This document shows positions 20,122-29,700 of a stretch of 64,000 nt of DNA, piece by piece. Position numbers and translations under genes: made by a program. This DNA is from Skermanella mucosa. GTDB lineage: Bacteria > Pseudomonadota > Alphaproteobacteria > Azospirillales > Azospirillaceae. The notes below the pieces were generated by a model. That model was not told the DNA's origin, did not search any database, and saw only the letters and a program-made list of their open reading frames with translations. Location of the stretch: positions 2,600,501-2,664,500 of the forward strand of contig NZ_CP086106.1 of the NCBI RefSeq assembly GCF_016765655.2. Direction: 5' to 3'. The stretch's first letter is position 1. Each line of letters opens with the position of its first letter.

Positions 20122-20838
20122 TCACGGCGGAGATTGCTCGGTCGCAGTCGTCGGAGCCGCGCGCCGGCCGGTCCATTCCGCCAAGCAAACCACCTTGCGG
20201 CCCCCGTCGGGCAGGATGCCCTCCACCATATCCTCCATGCCGGAGACGACCGCGCCGACTTCGTCCACGGTCTCCGAAACGCTCGTGGCCAGTTCGTTTA
20301 TGTCCCTTATGTGGTCGCCGATCTCGGCCATGGATTTCCCGGTTTCGCCGGCGATGGTCCGGGCCGCCGTGGCCGCGGTCGCGAAACCCTTGCCGGACTG
20401 GGCGAAGCGGACGGTCGCGATCATGCTGTCGAGGGCCAGCAGGTTGGTTCGCGCCGCGATGTCCTGGGTCGCCTGGGTCGCCTTTGCGATCCGACAAAGG
20501 CTGCTGTTCAGGGCCCGGAGCGTGTTTCTGACCCGCTCCCGGAGGTCGCTGATACGGCCGAGGGCCGGTGTGACCGAGGCGATGGAGGCCGGTCCCGCCG
20601 GACCTGGCGGCTGGGCGGCTTCGGCCAGGGACGCCGGCCGGCCGAACCTCCGGTGGTGGACAATCCGGGCGGAGAAAAAGCCGATGCATGCCAGGACGGC
20701 CGTGCCGCCGAGCCATGCGGAGGCCGCCGTCCCGTAAGGCACTTCGCCGACGACCAGGACGCCGCCGAAGACCAGCCAGGCGGCGCTCCAGACCAACAGT
20801 TGCCCCCAAGTCGCCCCGAAGGCGCCGTTCTTGCGCAT
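20122..20838 (-). CDS. Short methyl-accepting chemotaxis-like membrane protein
   Basis: 238 residues from ATG 20838 with GGAGGATCG upstream. Two hydrophobic segments (about 13-31 and 40-58) are separated by a very short loop, so there is almost no periplasmic sensor. The C-terminal coiled coil holds a divergent version of the MCP signalling tip (about 127-170): IAARTNLLALD is kept, but the consensus AAIEAARAGE has become SMIATVRFAQ. No methylation helices of normal length are present. It may be a degenerate receptor, a cytoplasmic-array partner or another coiled-coil signalling protein. Confidence 0.75.
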   Translation of the reverse strand: MRKNGAFGATWGQLLVWSAAWLVFGGVLVVGEVPYGTAASAWLGGTAVLACIGFFSARIVHHRRFGRPASLAEAAQPPGPAGPASIASVTPALGRISDLRERVRNTLRALNSSLCRIAKATQATQDIAARTNLLALDSMIATVRFAQSGKGFATAATAARTIAGETGKSMAEIGDHIRDINELATSVSETVDEVGAVVSGMEDMVEGILPDGGRKVVCLAEWTGRRAAPTTATEQSPP

Positions 20839-21247
20839 CGCGATCCTCCGTCCTTCGGTATCAGGCGCCGCGAGGTAAGCGCCGCCCGATCCTGCGGACC
20901 CGGGTCCGCACATGCCCGAGAGTGTATCGCGTTTCGTGACTTAAGGGTTACCTATTCAGGAACAGATGGCGCAAGTAGGTTATGGCGGTCATCGGTCGAT
21001 CTGCTAGGTTCGCGCCGCCAGTCGTCAACAATGCGCGTCCGAGCGATCCTGCGGCGTAAACGTGAAAGCCCCGGCAAATGAGGCCTCCACCAGTGTCAAC
21101 ACTAAGCTGAGCAAGATAGGGTGTGTGCAATAAGCACTAAATGCCGTATTAAGATTTAGTGAAGGATGCTTTGGGGTTGGTCAGTTGTTGCTCGAATTTG
21201 TTAATAACGCGACTGCCCATGACCTTCATGATGAGCGAGAGGATTTG
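20839..21247. other. Divergent region between MCP-like gene and pstS
   Basis: 409 bases, becoming A+T-richer toward pstS. It contains the inverted repeat AGTGT-CA-ACACT at 21092-21103. TTGGTC at 21177 and TTAATA at 21201 could be a weak promoter for pstS. No convincing PhoB box (two CTGTCAT-like repeats 11 bases apart) was found. Confidence 0.4.
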
Positions 21248-22312
21248 ATGACCATCATCAGCAAGACCGTCATCCGCAGCGCAATAGCCGGGCTCGCCGG
21301 CATCGTGCTTGGGTCTTCGGCATATGCCCAGAACATCTCCGGCGCGGGCGCGACCTTCCCCTATCCGGTCTATGCCCGCTGGGCGCAGGCCTATCAGCAG
21401 GAGACCGGGACCAACATCAACTACCAGTCGATCGGCTCGGGCGGCGGCATCCGGCAGATCAAGGAAAAGACGGTGACCTTCGGCGCTTCGGACAGTCCGC
21501 TGAAGCCGGAGGAACTCGAGCAGGCCGGTCTCGTCCAGTTCCCCATGATCATGGGCGGCGTGGTCCCCGTGGTGAACGTTCCCGGCATCCAGCCGGGCCA
21601 GCTCCGGCTCGACGGCCCGACCCTTGCCAACATCTATCTGGGTGAAATCACCAGCTGGGACGACGACGCCATCAAGGCTCTCAATCCCGACCTGCAGCTT
21701 CCCGATCTCGCGATCGCGCCCGTCTACCGCTCCGACGGGTCGGGCACCAACTTCCTGTTCACCAACTACCTGAGCCAGGTCAGCGAGGACTTCAAGGAGC
21801 AGGTGGGCAGCAACACCTCGGTCCAGTGGCCGACCGGACTGGGTGCCCGCGGCAACGAAGGCGTCGCGGCCCAGACCAGCCAGATCCAAGGCGCCGTGGG
21901 GTATGTCGAGTACGCCTACGCCAAGCAGAACCAGATGACCAACGCCGTCATGAAGAACAAGGACGGGCAGTGGGTCGAACCCAACAGCGAGACCTTCCAG
22001 GCCGCGGCGGCCTCCGCCGACTGGAGCGCCAACCCCGGCTATTACGTCATCCTGACCGACCAGCCCGGCGCCAAGAGCTGGCCGATCACCGGCGCCAGCT
22101 TCATCCTGATGCATCGCCAGCCGCAGGACCCCGCCGCTTCCCAGTCGGCGCTCCGGTTCTTCCACTGGGCCTATATGAACGGCGACCAGATGGCCGACGA
22201 GCTGGACTACGTTCCGATGCCCGACAAGGTCGTGGACCAAGTCGAGCAGACCTGGACCACCGGGTTCGCCGAAGTGAACGGTGAGGCCATGTGGACCGGC
22301 GGCCAGCAGTAA
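21248..22312 (+). CDS. pstS: Phosphate ABC transporter substrate-binding protein
   Basis: 354 residues from ATG 21248, with GAGAGGA upstream. The signal peptide ends at about [18 protein letters not shown]; the mature protein begins with the conserved GAGATFP of PstS. Phosphate contacts typical of the family are visible ([33 protein letters not shown]). It captures phosphate in the periplasm for PstCAB. First gene of pstSCAB; usually induced by phosphate starvation through PhoB. Confidence 0.95.
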   Translation: MTIISKTVIRSAIAGLAGIVLGSSAYAQNISGAGATFPYPVYARWAQAYQQETGTNINYQSIGSGGGIRQIKEKTVTFGASDSPLKPEELEQAGLVQFPMIMGGVVPVVNVPGIQPGQLRLDGPTLANIYLGEITSWDDDAIKALNPDLQLPDLAIAPVYRSDGSGTNFLFTNYLSQVSEDFKEQVGSNTSVQWPTGLGARGNEGVAAQTSQIQGAVGYVEYAYAKQNQMTNAVMKNKDGQWVEPNSETFQAAAASADWSANPGYYVILTDQPGAKSWPITGASFILMHRQPQDPAASQSALRFFHWAYMNGDQMADELDYVPMPDKVVDQVEQTWTTGFAEVNGEAMWTGGQQ

Positions 22313-22338
22313 CGTAACGCCGACCTGGACGCAGAAAA

Positions 22339-23319
22339 ATGACCGATACCGCCATGACAGCCCAAAGCCGCACCCTCAGCGGCAGCCAGGCCAGACGCCA
22401 GAGCCTGATGGACAAGGCTTTCCAGTCCGCGACGGCGTTCTTCGCCGTTCTCGTCCTGCTGATCCTTGGCGGAGTCTTCGTCTCGCTGGTGCAGGGCGCC
22501 CTTCCGGCGCTCGGCACCTTCGGGTTCGACTTCGTGACCACGCAGGTCTGGAACCCCGTGACCGACCGCTTCGGCGCGGTGTCGCCGATCTATGGCACAT
22601 TGATGACGGCCTTGATCGCCATGGCGGTCGGCATTCCCATCAGCTTCGGCATCGCCGTGTTCCTGACGGAACTGGCGCCGCCGTGGCTGAAGCGTCCCGT
22701 CGGCATCGCTATCGAGCTGCTGGCCGGCATTCCCAGCATCATCTATGGCATCTGGGGCCTTTTCGTGTTCGCCCCGATCTTCCAGCAGACCCTCCAGCCG
22801 TTCCTGATCAACACGATCGGCCAGGTGCCGGTGATCGGCGACCTGTTCTCGGGCCCGCCGTTCGGCATCGGCATCTTCACCGCCGGCCTTATCCTCGGGA
22901 TCATGGTGCTTCCGTTCATCACCTCGATCATGCGCGACGTGTTCGAGACGGTGCCGCCCATGGTCAAGGAATCCGCCTACGGCCTTGGTGCCACCACCTG
23001 GGAGGTGGTCTGGAAGGTCGTGCTGCCCTATACCCGCGTCGGCGTGGTCGGCGGCGTCATGCTGGGCCTGGGACGTGCCCTGGGCGAGACGATGGCGGTC
23101 ACCTTCGTGGTCGGCAACGCGCACCGCATCGGCAATTCCCTGATGGCGCCGGGAACGACGATTTCCGCCGCGATCGCGAACGAATTCAACGAGGCCGTCG
23201 GCGAGCTGTACATCTCGTCCCTGATCGCCCTCGGCCTGATCCTGTTCTTTATTACCTTCACCGTGCTGGCACTGGCCAAGATCATGCTGATGCGCATGCA
23301 GCAGCGGTCGGGAGGCTGA
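22339..23319 (+). CDS. pstC: Phosphate ABC transporter permease PstC
   Basis: 326 residues with about six membrane segments and the ABC permease EAA loop around [35 protein letters not shown] is a strong PstC signature. It forms the inner-membrane phosphate channel with PstA. It begins 26 bases after pstS and lies 5 bases before pstA. Confidence 0.95.
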   Translation: MTDTAMTAQSRTLSGSQARRQSLMDKAFQSATAFFAVLVLLILGGVFVSLVQGALPALGTFGFDFVTTQVWNPVTDRFGAVSPIYGTLMTALIAMAVGIPISFGIAVFLTELAPPWLKRPVGIAIELLAGIPSIIYGIWGLFVFAPIFQQTLQPFLINTIGQVPVIGDLFSGPPFGIGIFTAGLILGIMVLPFITSIMRDVFETVPPMVKESAYGLGATTWEVVWKVVLPYTRVGVVGGVMLGLGRALGETMAVTFVVGNAHRIGNSLMAPGTTISAAIANEFNEAVGELYISSLIALGLILFFITFTVLALAKIMLMRMQQRSGG

Positions 23320-23324
23320 CCGAC

Positions 23325-24167
23325 ATGAATCTCTACGCCCGTCGCCAACTCACTAACCGGGTCGCGCTCGGCTTGTCGATGGCGGCCGCCGCCTTCGGCA
23401 TCTTCTGGCTGGTCGCGATCCTCTGGACCCTGTTCTACAACGGGCTGTCCGCGCTGGCGCCCAGCATCTTCACCATGAGCACGCCGCCGCCCGGCGTGGC
23501 GGGCGGCCTGATCAACGCGATTTACGGCAGCGTCGTGCTGACCCTGCTGGCGACCCTGATCGGCACGCCGATCGGCATTCTGGCCGGGACGTACCTGGCG
23601 GAATATTCCCGCGGCAACCTGCTGGGGCAGGTCATCCGCTTCATCAACGACATCCTGCTGAGCGCGCCGTCGATCATCATCGGCTTGTTCATCTATGGCG
23701 TCATGGTCGTCCCGATGGGCCATTTCTCGGCCTGGGCCGGCGCGGTCGCACTTTCGGTCATCGTCATCCCGGTCGTGGTCCGCACCACCGAGGACATGCT
23801 GAACCTAGTGCCGGCGAGCCTGCGCGAGGCCGCTGCGGCGCTGGGCGCCCCGCGGTGGAAGGTGATCGTGATGATCGCCTACCGTGCCGCCCGGAACGGC
23901 ATGATCACCGGCGTGCTGCTGGCGGTGGCGCGGATCAGCGGCGAGACGGCCCCGCTGCTGTTCACGTCGTTGAGCAACCAGTTCTGGAGCACCGACATGA
24001 ACGCGCCGATGGCGAACCTGCCGGTCGTCATCTTCCGCTTCGCGCTCAGCCCTTACGAGGACTGGCAGCAGTTGGCCTGGGCCGGCGCCCTGCTGATCAC
24101 CGTCACGATCCTCATCATCAACATCACCGCCCGCGTGCTCGCCGGGCTCGGATCGAAGGGACGATGA
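23325..24167 (+). CDS. pstA: Phosphate ABC transporter permease PstA
   Basis: 280 residues from ATG 23325, with GGGAGG upstream. About six membrane segments; the EAA loop is [18 protein letters not shown] and [14 protein letters not shown] is the PstA counterpart of the PstC motif. Its stop overlaps the pstB start by the ATGA arrangement, so translation is probably coupled. Confidence 0.95.
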   Translation: MNLYARRQLTNRVALGLSMAAAAFGIFWLVAILWTLFYNGLSALAPSIFTMSTPPPGVAGGLINAIYGSVVLTLLATLIGTPIGILAGTYLAEYSRGNLLGQVIRFINDILLSAPSIIIGLFIYGVMVVPMGHFSAWAGAVALSVIVIPVVVRTTEDMLNLVPASLREAAAALGAPRWKVIVMIAYRAARNGMITGVLLAVARISGETAPLLFTSLSNQFWSTDMNAPMANLPVVIFRFALSPYEDWQQLAWAGALLITVTILIINITARVLAGLGSKGR

Positions 24168-25009
24168 CCATGCAAGAAGCCCGCTCCACCGCCACGGCCG
24201 GCCGCCAGATGCTGGTCCAGTCCATGCCGCCCGGCGCCGCGCAGGAAGGCCAGATGGTCGAGAAGATATCCGTCAGGAACCTCAGCTTCTTCTACGGGGA
24301 TTTCGAGGCGCTGAAGAACATAACCCTGCCGCTTTACGATCGGAAGGTTACCGCATTCATCGGCCCTTCGGGCTGTGGCAAATCCACGCTGCTTCGCATC
24401 CTCAACCGGATCTACGACTTGTACCCGAAGCAGCGCGCCGTGGGCGAGGTGCTTCTCGACGGGCAGAACATCCTGGCGCCGGGCATCGACCTGAACCTGC
24501 TGCGTGCCAAGATCGGCATGGTGTTCCAGAAGCCGACTCCGTTCCCGCTCAGCATCTACGACAACATCGCGTTCGGCATCCGGCTCTACGAGAAGCTGCC
24601 GCGCGACGAGATGGACGGCCGGGTCGAGCAGGCCCTGCGCCGCGCCGCCTTGTGGAACGAGGTGAAGGACAAGCTGAACCAGAGCGGCCTGAGCCTGTCC
24701 GGCGGCCAGCAGCAGCGCCTGTGCATCGCCCGGGCCGTCGCGGTCAACCCGTCGGTGCTTCTGATGGACGAGCCGGCATCGGCGTTGGACCCGATCTCCA
24801 CTTCCAAGATCGAGGAATTGATCGACGAGCTGAAGAGCGAGTACTGCATCTGCATCGTCACCCACAACATGCAGCAGGCGGCGCGCGCGTCTGACTTCAC
24901 GGCCTTCATGTATCTGGGCGAGCTGATCGAGTACGGCGTGACGGAGGACCTGTTCACGGCGCCCAAGCAGAAGCGCACCGAGGAGTACGTGACCGGCAGG
25001 TTCGGCTGA
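24164..25009 (+). CDS. pstB: Phosphate ABC transporter ATP-binding protein
   Basis: 281 residues. ABC ATPase with Walker [11 protein letters not shown]-loop in [11 protein letters not shown], signature LSGGQQQR, Walker B VLLMDEP and the switch His in VTHNMQQA; the sequence [15 protein letters not shown] is typical of PstB. It powers the PstSCA transporter. Unlike the common order, phoU and phoB do not follow; the next gene converges from the other strand only 9 bases later. Confidence 0.96.
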   Translation: MTMQEARSTATAGRQMLVQSMPPGAAQEGQMVEKISVRNLSFFYGDFEALKNITLPLYDRKVTAFIGPSGCGKSTLLRILNRIYDLYPKQRAVGEVLLDGQNILAPGIDLNLLRAKIGMVFQKPTPFPLSIYDNIAFGIRLYEKLPRDEMDGRVEQALRRAALWNEVKDKLNQSGLSLSGGQQQRLCIARAVAVNPSVLLMDEPASALDPISTSKIEELIDELKSEYCICIVTHNMQQAARASDFTAFMYLGELIEYGVTEDLFTAPKQKRTEEYVTGRFG

Positions 25010-25018
25010 ACCGCCGCT

Positions 25019-26962
25019 TCAAAGCTGGTTCGGCGGCACGACGCCGAACTTGGCCATGCGCCGGTAAAGCGTCATCCGGCTGACGTTGAGGCTCCGGGCG
25101 GCATCCGCCACGCACCATTTGTGGCTGCGCAGGATCGCCTGGAGCCGTTCCGCCTCGGTACAGGCGGCCGGGCAGGCGGCGGCCGCGCCGGAAAAGCGCG
25201 GCATGCCAAGGGGAAGGTCCTCGCACCGGATCAGCCCGTCCTCGCAGCCGATCACCGCGGCCCGAACGACCGTCCGGAGCTGGCGGATATTGCCCGGCCA
25301 GTCGTGGCTCATCAGCAGGGATCGCGCTTCGGGCGTCAGGCGGGGAGGGGCGGGAAGCCCCGTCGCCTCCAACTCCAGCGCGCGGTCGATCAGCGCAGCC
25401 TTGTCGGCCCGGTCGCGCAGCGGCGGCAGGACGATGCGCAGGCCGTTCAGCCGGTAGAACAGGTCTGCCCGGAAGGCGCCGGAGGCGACCAGGGCTTCCA
25501 GGTCGTGGTGGCTGGCGCAGATCACGTGAAGATCCAGCGGAATGGCGCGGTCGCCCCCTAGCGGGATCACCTCCCGTTCGGCCAGGACGCGGAGCAGCCG
25601 GGTCTGGGCTCCCAGCGGCATGTCGCCGATCTCGTCCAGGAACAGGGTGCCGCCGTTGGCCTGGACCAGCTTGCCGCGCATGCCGTCGCGCCGCGCGCCG
25701 GTGAAGGCGCCTTCCGCATAACCGAACAGTTCGCTCTCGATCAGGCTTTCCGGCAGGGCCGCGCAGTTGATGCCGACGAACGCCCTGGCGGCGCGGGCGC
25801 TGGCGTCATGGATCGCGCGGGCGAAAGCCTCCTTGCCGGTCCCGGTCTCGCCGCCCATCAGGATCGGCAGGTCGCAGTCTACGAAGCGGCGGATGCGGCG
25901 GACATGGGCCTGCATCTGGGGATCGCCGCCGGCCAGCTCTTCGAGCGTCATAGGGCGGGACGGGCGCGCCGTCGCCGGGGAGCGTGCGGCGAGCCGGCGC
26001 GGCGGCTGCCGCCGCGCCGTCGCCGCCAGCGGCATCCGGAGCGTCACTGCCCAGCGCCGCTCGGTGCCGGACTGGCGTACCAGGGCCATCCCCTCGGCCA
26101 GCCGGTCCAGCGACGTCTCCAGCACGGCGTCCAGTCGGGTGCCGATCAGGGTCTTGCCGGCGAACAGCCTGCGCGCGCCGCCGTTGAGGCCGACCACGGT
26201 GCCCGCCGGATCGACCGCGATCATGGCATCGGTCTCTATCCCCGCCATCTCCGGCGAGCGGGCGAGGGCGAGCACGCAGTTCTCCCGCGTGCGGGCCAGG
26301 AACCAGGTGTCCTCAATCTGGCGCGCGGCGGACATGACGAAGCCGTGGACCAGCGACTGGAACTGCCCACCCGCCGGCGCGGTCAGGGAAGAGACGTCCA
26401 GGGCGGCCAGCAGCTCCCCGGCGGGTCCCAGGATCGGCGCCACGGAGCAGGTCAGGCCGGTGTGGCGGACCGCGAAATGATCGAAGCGATGGACCAGGAT
26501 CGGCTTGCCCGAAGCGAGGCAGGTGCCCACGCCGTTGGTGCCCTCGCAATCCTCCGCCCAGACGGCGCCGCGTTCCAGCCCGGCCCGAGCCATGCGCCCC
26601 TCGACCGGCAGGCTGCCGAACCGCTCGATCGTAACGCCGTGCCGGTCGGCCAGCAGGACGACGTAGCCGGACGCCGCGAGCTGGGCATGGAGGCCGAGCA
26701 GGCTCTCCCGGGCGAAGCCCAGGAACTCGCCGACCGGCTCGACATGGTCGCGCAACTCGGGCGGCGTCAGGACGTTGGGAGCGTTGACGGTGGCCGGGTC
26801 GAGCCGGTGCTTCAGCACGCAGCGCTTCCAGGAGTCGGCGATGATGTCGTGGGGCGGCGGACTGGTCGGCACGGCGGCTCCGTCGACCCAGGCCATGATG
26901 CGGTCTATATGGTCGCTCGCCGTCGATCCGGGCGCGATCATCATTCCCCCAATCCGTGACAC
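25019..26962 (-). CDS. Sigma-54-dependent Fis-family activator, AcoR type
   Basis: 647 residues from GTG 26962; ATG codons at 26944 and 26941 are alternative starts. Domains: N-terminal region with a GAF domain (about 80-200, including [15 protein letters not shown]), a PAS-like domain (about 235-335), an AAA+ domain with Walker A GETGTGKE (371-378), the sigma-54 contact loop GAFTGA (418-423) and Walker B FLDEIGD (441-447), and a Fis-type helix-turn-helix at the C-terminus ([18 protein letters not shown]). AcoR relatives control acetoin, alcohol and quinoprotein dehydrogenase genes. It is divergent from the Rieske/PQQ dehydrogenase operon, which has a sigma-54 promoter, so it is the likely activator. 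Confidence 0.92.
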   Translation of the reverse strand: MSRIGGMMIAPGSTASDHIDRIMAWVDGAAVPTSPPPHDIIADSWKRCVLKHRLDPATVNAPNVLTPPELRDHVEPVGEFLGFARESLLGLHAQLAASGYVVLLADRHGVTIERFGSLPVEGRMARAGLERGAVWAEDCEGTNGVGTCLASGKPILVHRFDHFAVRHTGLTCSVAPILGPAGELLAALDVSSLTAPAGGQFQSLVHGFVMSAARQIEDTWFLARTRENCVLALARSPEMAGIETDAMIAVDPAGTVVGLNGGARRLFAGKTLIGTRLDAVLETSLDRLAEGMALVRQSGTERRWAVTLRMPLAATARRQPPRRLAARSPATARPSRPMTLEELAGGDPQMQAHVRRIRRFVDCDLPILMGGETGTGKEAFARAIHDASARAARAFVGINCAALPESLIESELFGYAEGAFTGARRDGMRGKLVQANGGTLFLDEIGDMPLGAQTRLLRVLAEREVIPLGGDRAIPLDLHVICASHHDLEALVASGAFRADLFYRLNGLRIVLPPLRDRADKAALIDRALELEATGLPAPPRLTPEARSLLMSHDWPGNIRQLRTVVRAAVIGCEDGLIRCEDLPLGMPRFSGAAAACPAACTEAERLQAILRSHKWCVADAARSLNVSRMTLYRRMAKFGVVPPNQL

Positions 26963-27094
26963 CGGTTTTCCGGCTTTCCTGTCTTCGGGTCAGGCTAACT
27001 CAATAAATAATTTGAGGCTAGAGCATGAGCCGAGTTTTGAAGCAATGTTCCTAAAAATATTTCCTTGTGCGGCGCAATATCAGAGGGCTCGGCT

Positions 27095-27133
27095 TGTGAC
27101 GAATGCTGTGTGACACGTGTAACGATATGTGAC
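27095..27133 (+). promoter_or_regulatory. Candidate activator binding region (TGTGAC repeats)
   Basis: Three TGTGAC copies begin at 27095, 27109 and 27128, and the palindrome ACACGTGT lies at 27113-27120. The centre is about 65 bases upstream of the -24 element, the usual distance for enhancer-binding sites of sigma-54 activators. Binding by the adjacent AcoR-type protein is inferred. Confidence 0.5.
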
Positions 27134-27176
27134 GCCGAGGCCCGGTTGAACCTGGAGTTTTCCCACTCGACAGGAT

Positions 27177-27192
27177 TGGCACGCTCATTGCT
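27177..27192 (+). promoter_or_regulatory. Sigma-54 (-24/-12) promoter for the Rieske/PQQ dehydrogenase operon
   Basis: TGGCACG-CTCA-TTGCT matches the consensus TGGCACG-N4-TTGCW at every fixed position. The GG (27178-27179) and GC (27190-27191) are exactly 10 bases apart. Transcription would begin near 27203, leaving a leader of about 120 bases before the Rieske gene. Confidence 0.85.
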
Positions 27193-27321
27193 GCACTAAC
27201 CCCCGCATCAATCGATGTGACGGTCCGATGTCTCCTCCTTACGGTGCGGCGCAACACGCGCCGCACCGATTTCCCGGTCGGGGTCGGGCCGCCCGAAAAA
27301 GGATACAGGGGAAACTGCCAC

Positions 27322-27921
27322 GTGGATCATCAGGAGCCTGAAGTCGATATCGAGCGCCGGACCGTCCTGAAGGCGGCGTTGTGTGCCGGAGTGGCGCTTC
27401 ATCTGGCGCCGATGGGCGGTCCGGCGGAAGCCGTGGCCCAGGGAGACCCGCGCAAGTCGAGGCCCCAGGCGGGCGACCGGCTGGTGTTCGCCTCCGGCGA
27501 GCGCAAGGGAGAGCCGATCGGCGACAAGGACATCGAGCAAGGCCGGCAGCAGGTCATGGCCTATTGCCTCGACCCGGCGTCGGAAACGGTCCGCGACGGC
27601 TCGCGGCTCAACAAGGTGATGCTGATCCGGCTCGATCCGGCCGATCTGGACGAGGAGACCCGGAAGCACGCCGCCGGCGGCATCGTCGCCTTCTCGGCCG
27701 TCTGCAGCCATGCCGGCTGCGACGTTTCCGGCTGGCACGCAGAGGAGAGGATCCTCGAATGCCCGTGCCACCACTCCAAGTTCGACCCGCGCGCCAGCGG
27801 CAAGGTGGTCGGCGGCCCCGCGCCCCGCCGCTTGGCGCTCCTGCCGCTGGAGAACGGCCCCGACGGGCTGGTCGTGGCGGCCGGGTTCATCGGCAAGGTC
27901 GGCGCCGCGACGTCGGCCTGA
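27322..27921 (+). CDS. Tat-exported Rieske [2Fe-2S] protein
   Basis: 199 residues from GTG 27322, chosen because AGGGGAA lies 9 bases upstream. A twin-arginine signal is seen at the N-terminus (ERRTVLKAAL, Arg12-Arg13, hydrophobic stretch, AVA-Q). The Rieske domain has ligands Cys128 and His130 in CSHAGC and Cys147 and His150 in CPCHHS, plus Cys133 and Cys149 able to form the stabilising disulfide, as in bc1-type Rieske proteins. There is no oxygenase domain and no bc1 partner nearby. It is first in the operon with the PQQ dehydrogenase, so a role as its periplasmic electron acceptor is inferred. Confidence 0.88.
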   Translation: MDHQEPEVDIERRTVLKAALCAGVALHLAPMGGPAEAVAQGDPRKSRPQAGDRLVFASGERKGEPIGDKDIEQGRQQVMAYCLDPASETVRDGSRLNKVMLIRLDPADLDEETRKHAAGGIVAFSAVCSHAGCDVSGWHAEERILECPCHHSKFDPRASGKVVGGPAPRRLALLPLENGPDGLVVAAGFIGKVGAATSA

Positions 27922-27963
27922 GGGCAAGCAACGAAACGATAAACAACATTTCGGGAGGAAACC

Positions 27964-29691
27964 ATGGACAAGAGAGCGTTGGCCAGGGGCATCGCCGCGG
28001 TGGCGCTGATGCTGGCTCCGGTACCTGTACTGGCGGCCGGCCCGCTGGACAACTATGCGCCGGTCACCCAGGAGCGGCTGGAGAAGCCGGAGGACGGCAA
28101 TTGGCTGCAGTACCGCCGCACCTATGACAGCTGGGGCTACAGCCCGCTGTCCCAAGTGAACACCGGCAACGTCAAGGACATGGTGCCGGTCTGGAGCTTC
28201 TCGACCGGCGTGAACGAGGGGCACCAATCGCCGCCGGTGGTCAACAACGGCGTCATGTTCATCACCACGCCCCAGGCGCAGGTGATAGCGCTGGACGCCA
28301 AGACCGGCGACCTGCTGTGGCGCTACAAGCGCGAGCTGCCGGAGGACCTGACCCAGCTCCATCCGACCAACCGGGGCGTGGCGCTGCTGGGCGACAAGGT
28401 CTATGTCGGCACGGTGGACGCCTTCATCGTGGCGCTGGACGCCAAGACCGGAAAGCCGGTGTGGGAGCAGCCGGTCGAGGATTACCAGAAGGGCTACTAC
28501 ATCACCATGGCGCCGCTGGCCGCCAAGGGGAAGGTGATGGTCGGCATGTCCGGCGGCGAGTTCGGCATCCGGGGTTTCCTGGCGGCGTTCGACGCGGAGA
28601 CGGGCAAGCCCGCCTGGAAGACCAGCACCATTCCGGGACCGGGCGAGCCGGGGAACGAGACCTGGGCGGGCGAGACCTGGAAGACCGGCGGCGCCCCGGT
28701 CTGGATCACCGGCAGCTACGACCCGGCCACGGGCCTGTCCTATTGGGGGACCGGCAACGCGGCGCCGTGGATGGCCGACCAGCGGGCGGGCGACAACAAG
28801 TGGGCGAACTCCGTCGTCGCGATCGACGTGGAGACCGGCAAGATGAAGTCGGCCCACCAGTACCATTGGAACGAGGCATGGGATTGGGACGAGGTCGCGG
28901 CCCCGATCCTGGTCGACGTGCAGCGGGACGGCCGGACCTACAAGAGCCTCGTCCATGCCGGCCGCAACGGCTATCTCTGGATTCTGGAAAGGTCGGGGGA
29001 CGAGATCAAGTTCGTCGACGCCAAGCCTTTCGTCCGGCAGAACGTGTTCAAGAGCCTGGATCCCAAGACCGGGCGGCCGACCTATGACGAGACCAAGGTG
29101 CCGGGAACCGGCAAGCGGGCGGACTTCTGCCCGTCGCTGTGGGGCGGCAAGGACTGGCCGCCGGTGGCCTACAACCCGCAGACCCGGCTTATGTACATTC
29201 CGGCCAACGAGAACCTGTGCGGCTACCTGGAGGGCAAGCAGACCGAATACGAGCCGGGCCAGCTCTATATCGGCGTCGCCATCTCCGACATCGGCATGAC
29301 GGTCCATCCCGATGCCGACCATATCGGCGAGCTTCAGGCCTGGAACCTGGATACCGGGCAGAAGGTCTGGACCCAGAAGTTCGACAAGTCGCAGAACTGG
29401 GGCCCTGTACTGACGACAGGCGGCGGCCTGGTCTTCATGGGCGGCACCAACGACCGCTTCTTCCGGGCATTCGACGCCAAGACCGGCGACAGGCTGTGGG
29501 AGACGCGGACGAACTCCGGCGTGACGGGCGTGCCGGTATCCTACGAGGTGGACGGGGTGCAGTACGTCGCCGTCCAGTCCGGGTGGGGTGTCGATGCCCA
29601 GCGCAAGCAGGAGAAGCTGGCCCAGCTCGGCTACGCGACGCTGGACGTCCCCCAGGGTGGCGTCGTCTGGGTCTACGCGCTTCGCAAGTAG
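27964..29691 (+). CDS. PQQ-dependent alcohol dehydrogenase, type I, with D-x-D motif
   Basis: 575 residues with a signal peptide ending near LAAG. Eight-bladed quinoprotein propeller with several W-motif repeats (ALDAKTGDLLWRY, ALDAKTGKPVWEQ, AFDAETGKPAWK, AWNLDTGQKVWTQ). The catalytic region reads NEAWDWDEVAAP with Asp307 as the expected base and Asp309 at the +2 position; an Asp there marks the lanthanide-dependent branch, whereas calcium enzymes have Ala or Ser. The vicinal Cys-Cys pair near NRGVA of typical methanol/ethanol dehydrogenases is absent (LHPTNRGVA). There is no heme domain. It should oxidise an alcohol in the periplasm; substrate unknown. Confidence 0.92.
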   Translation: MDKRALARGIAAVALMLAPVPVLAAGPLDNYAPVTQERLEKPEDGNWLQYRRTYDSWGYSPLSQVNTGNVKDMVPVWSFSTGVNEGHQSPPVVNNGVMFITTPQAQVIALDAKTGDLLWRYKRELPEDLTQLHPTNRGVALLGDKVYVGTVDAFIVALDAKTGKPVWEQPVEDYQKGYYITMAPLAAKGKVMVGMSGGEFGIRGFLAAFDAETGKPAWKTSTIPGPGEPGNETWAGETWKTGGAPVWITGSYDPATGLSYWGTGNAAPWMADQRAGDNKWANSVVAIDVETGKMKSAHQYHWNEAWDWDEVAAPILVDVQRDGRTYKSLVHAGRNGYLWILERSGDEIKFVDAKPFVRQNVFKSLDPKTGRPTYDETKVPGTGKRADFCPSLWGGKDWPPVAYNPQTRLMYIPANENLCGYLEGKQTEYEPGQLYIGVAISDIGMTVHPDADHIGELQAWNLDTGQKVWTQKFDKSQNWGPVLTTGGGLVFMGGTNDRFFRAFDAKTGDRLWETRTNSGVTGVPVSYEVDGVQYVAVQSGWGVDAQRKQEKLAQLGYATLDVPQGGVVWVYALRK

Positions 29692-29700
29692 ATCCGGGAG

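Noticed and set aside
21218-21245. PhoB box before pstS (CTGCCCATGACCTTCATG)
   Set aside because: Only a few positions fit the CTGTCAT repeat pair and the site overlaps the ribosome binding region.
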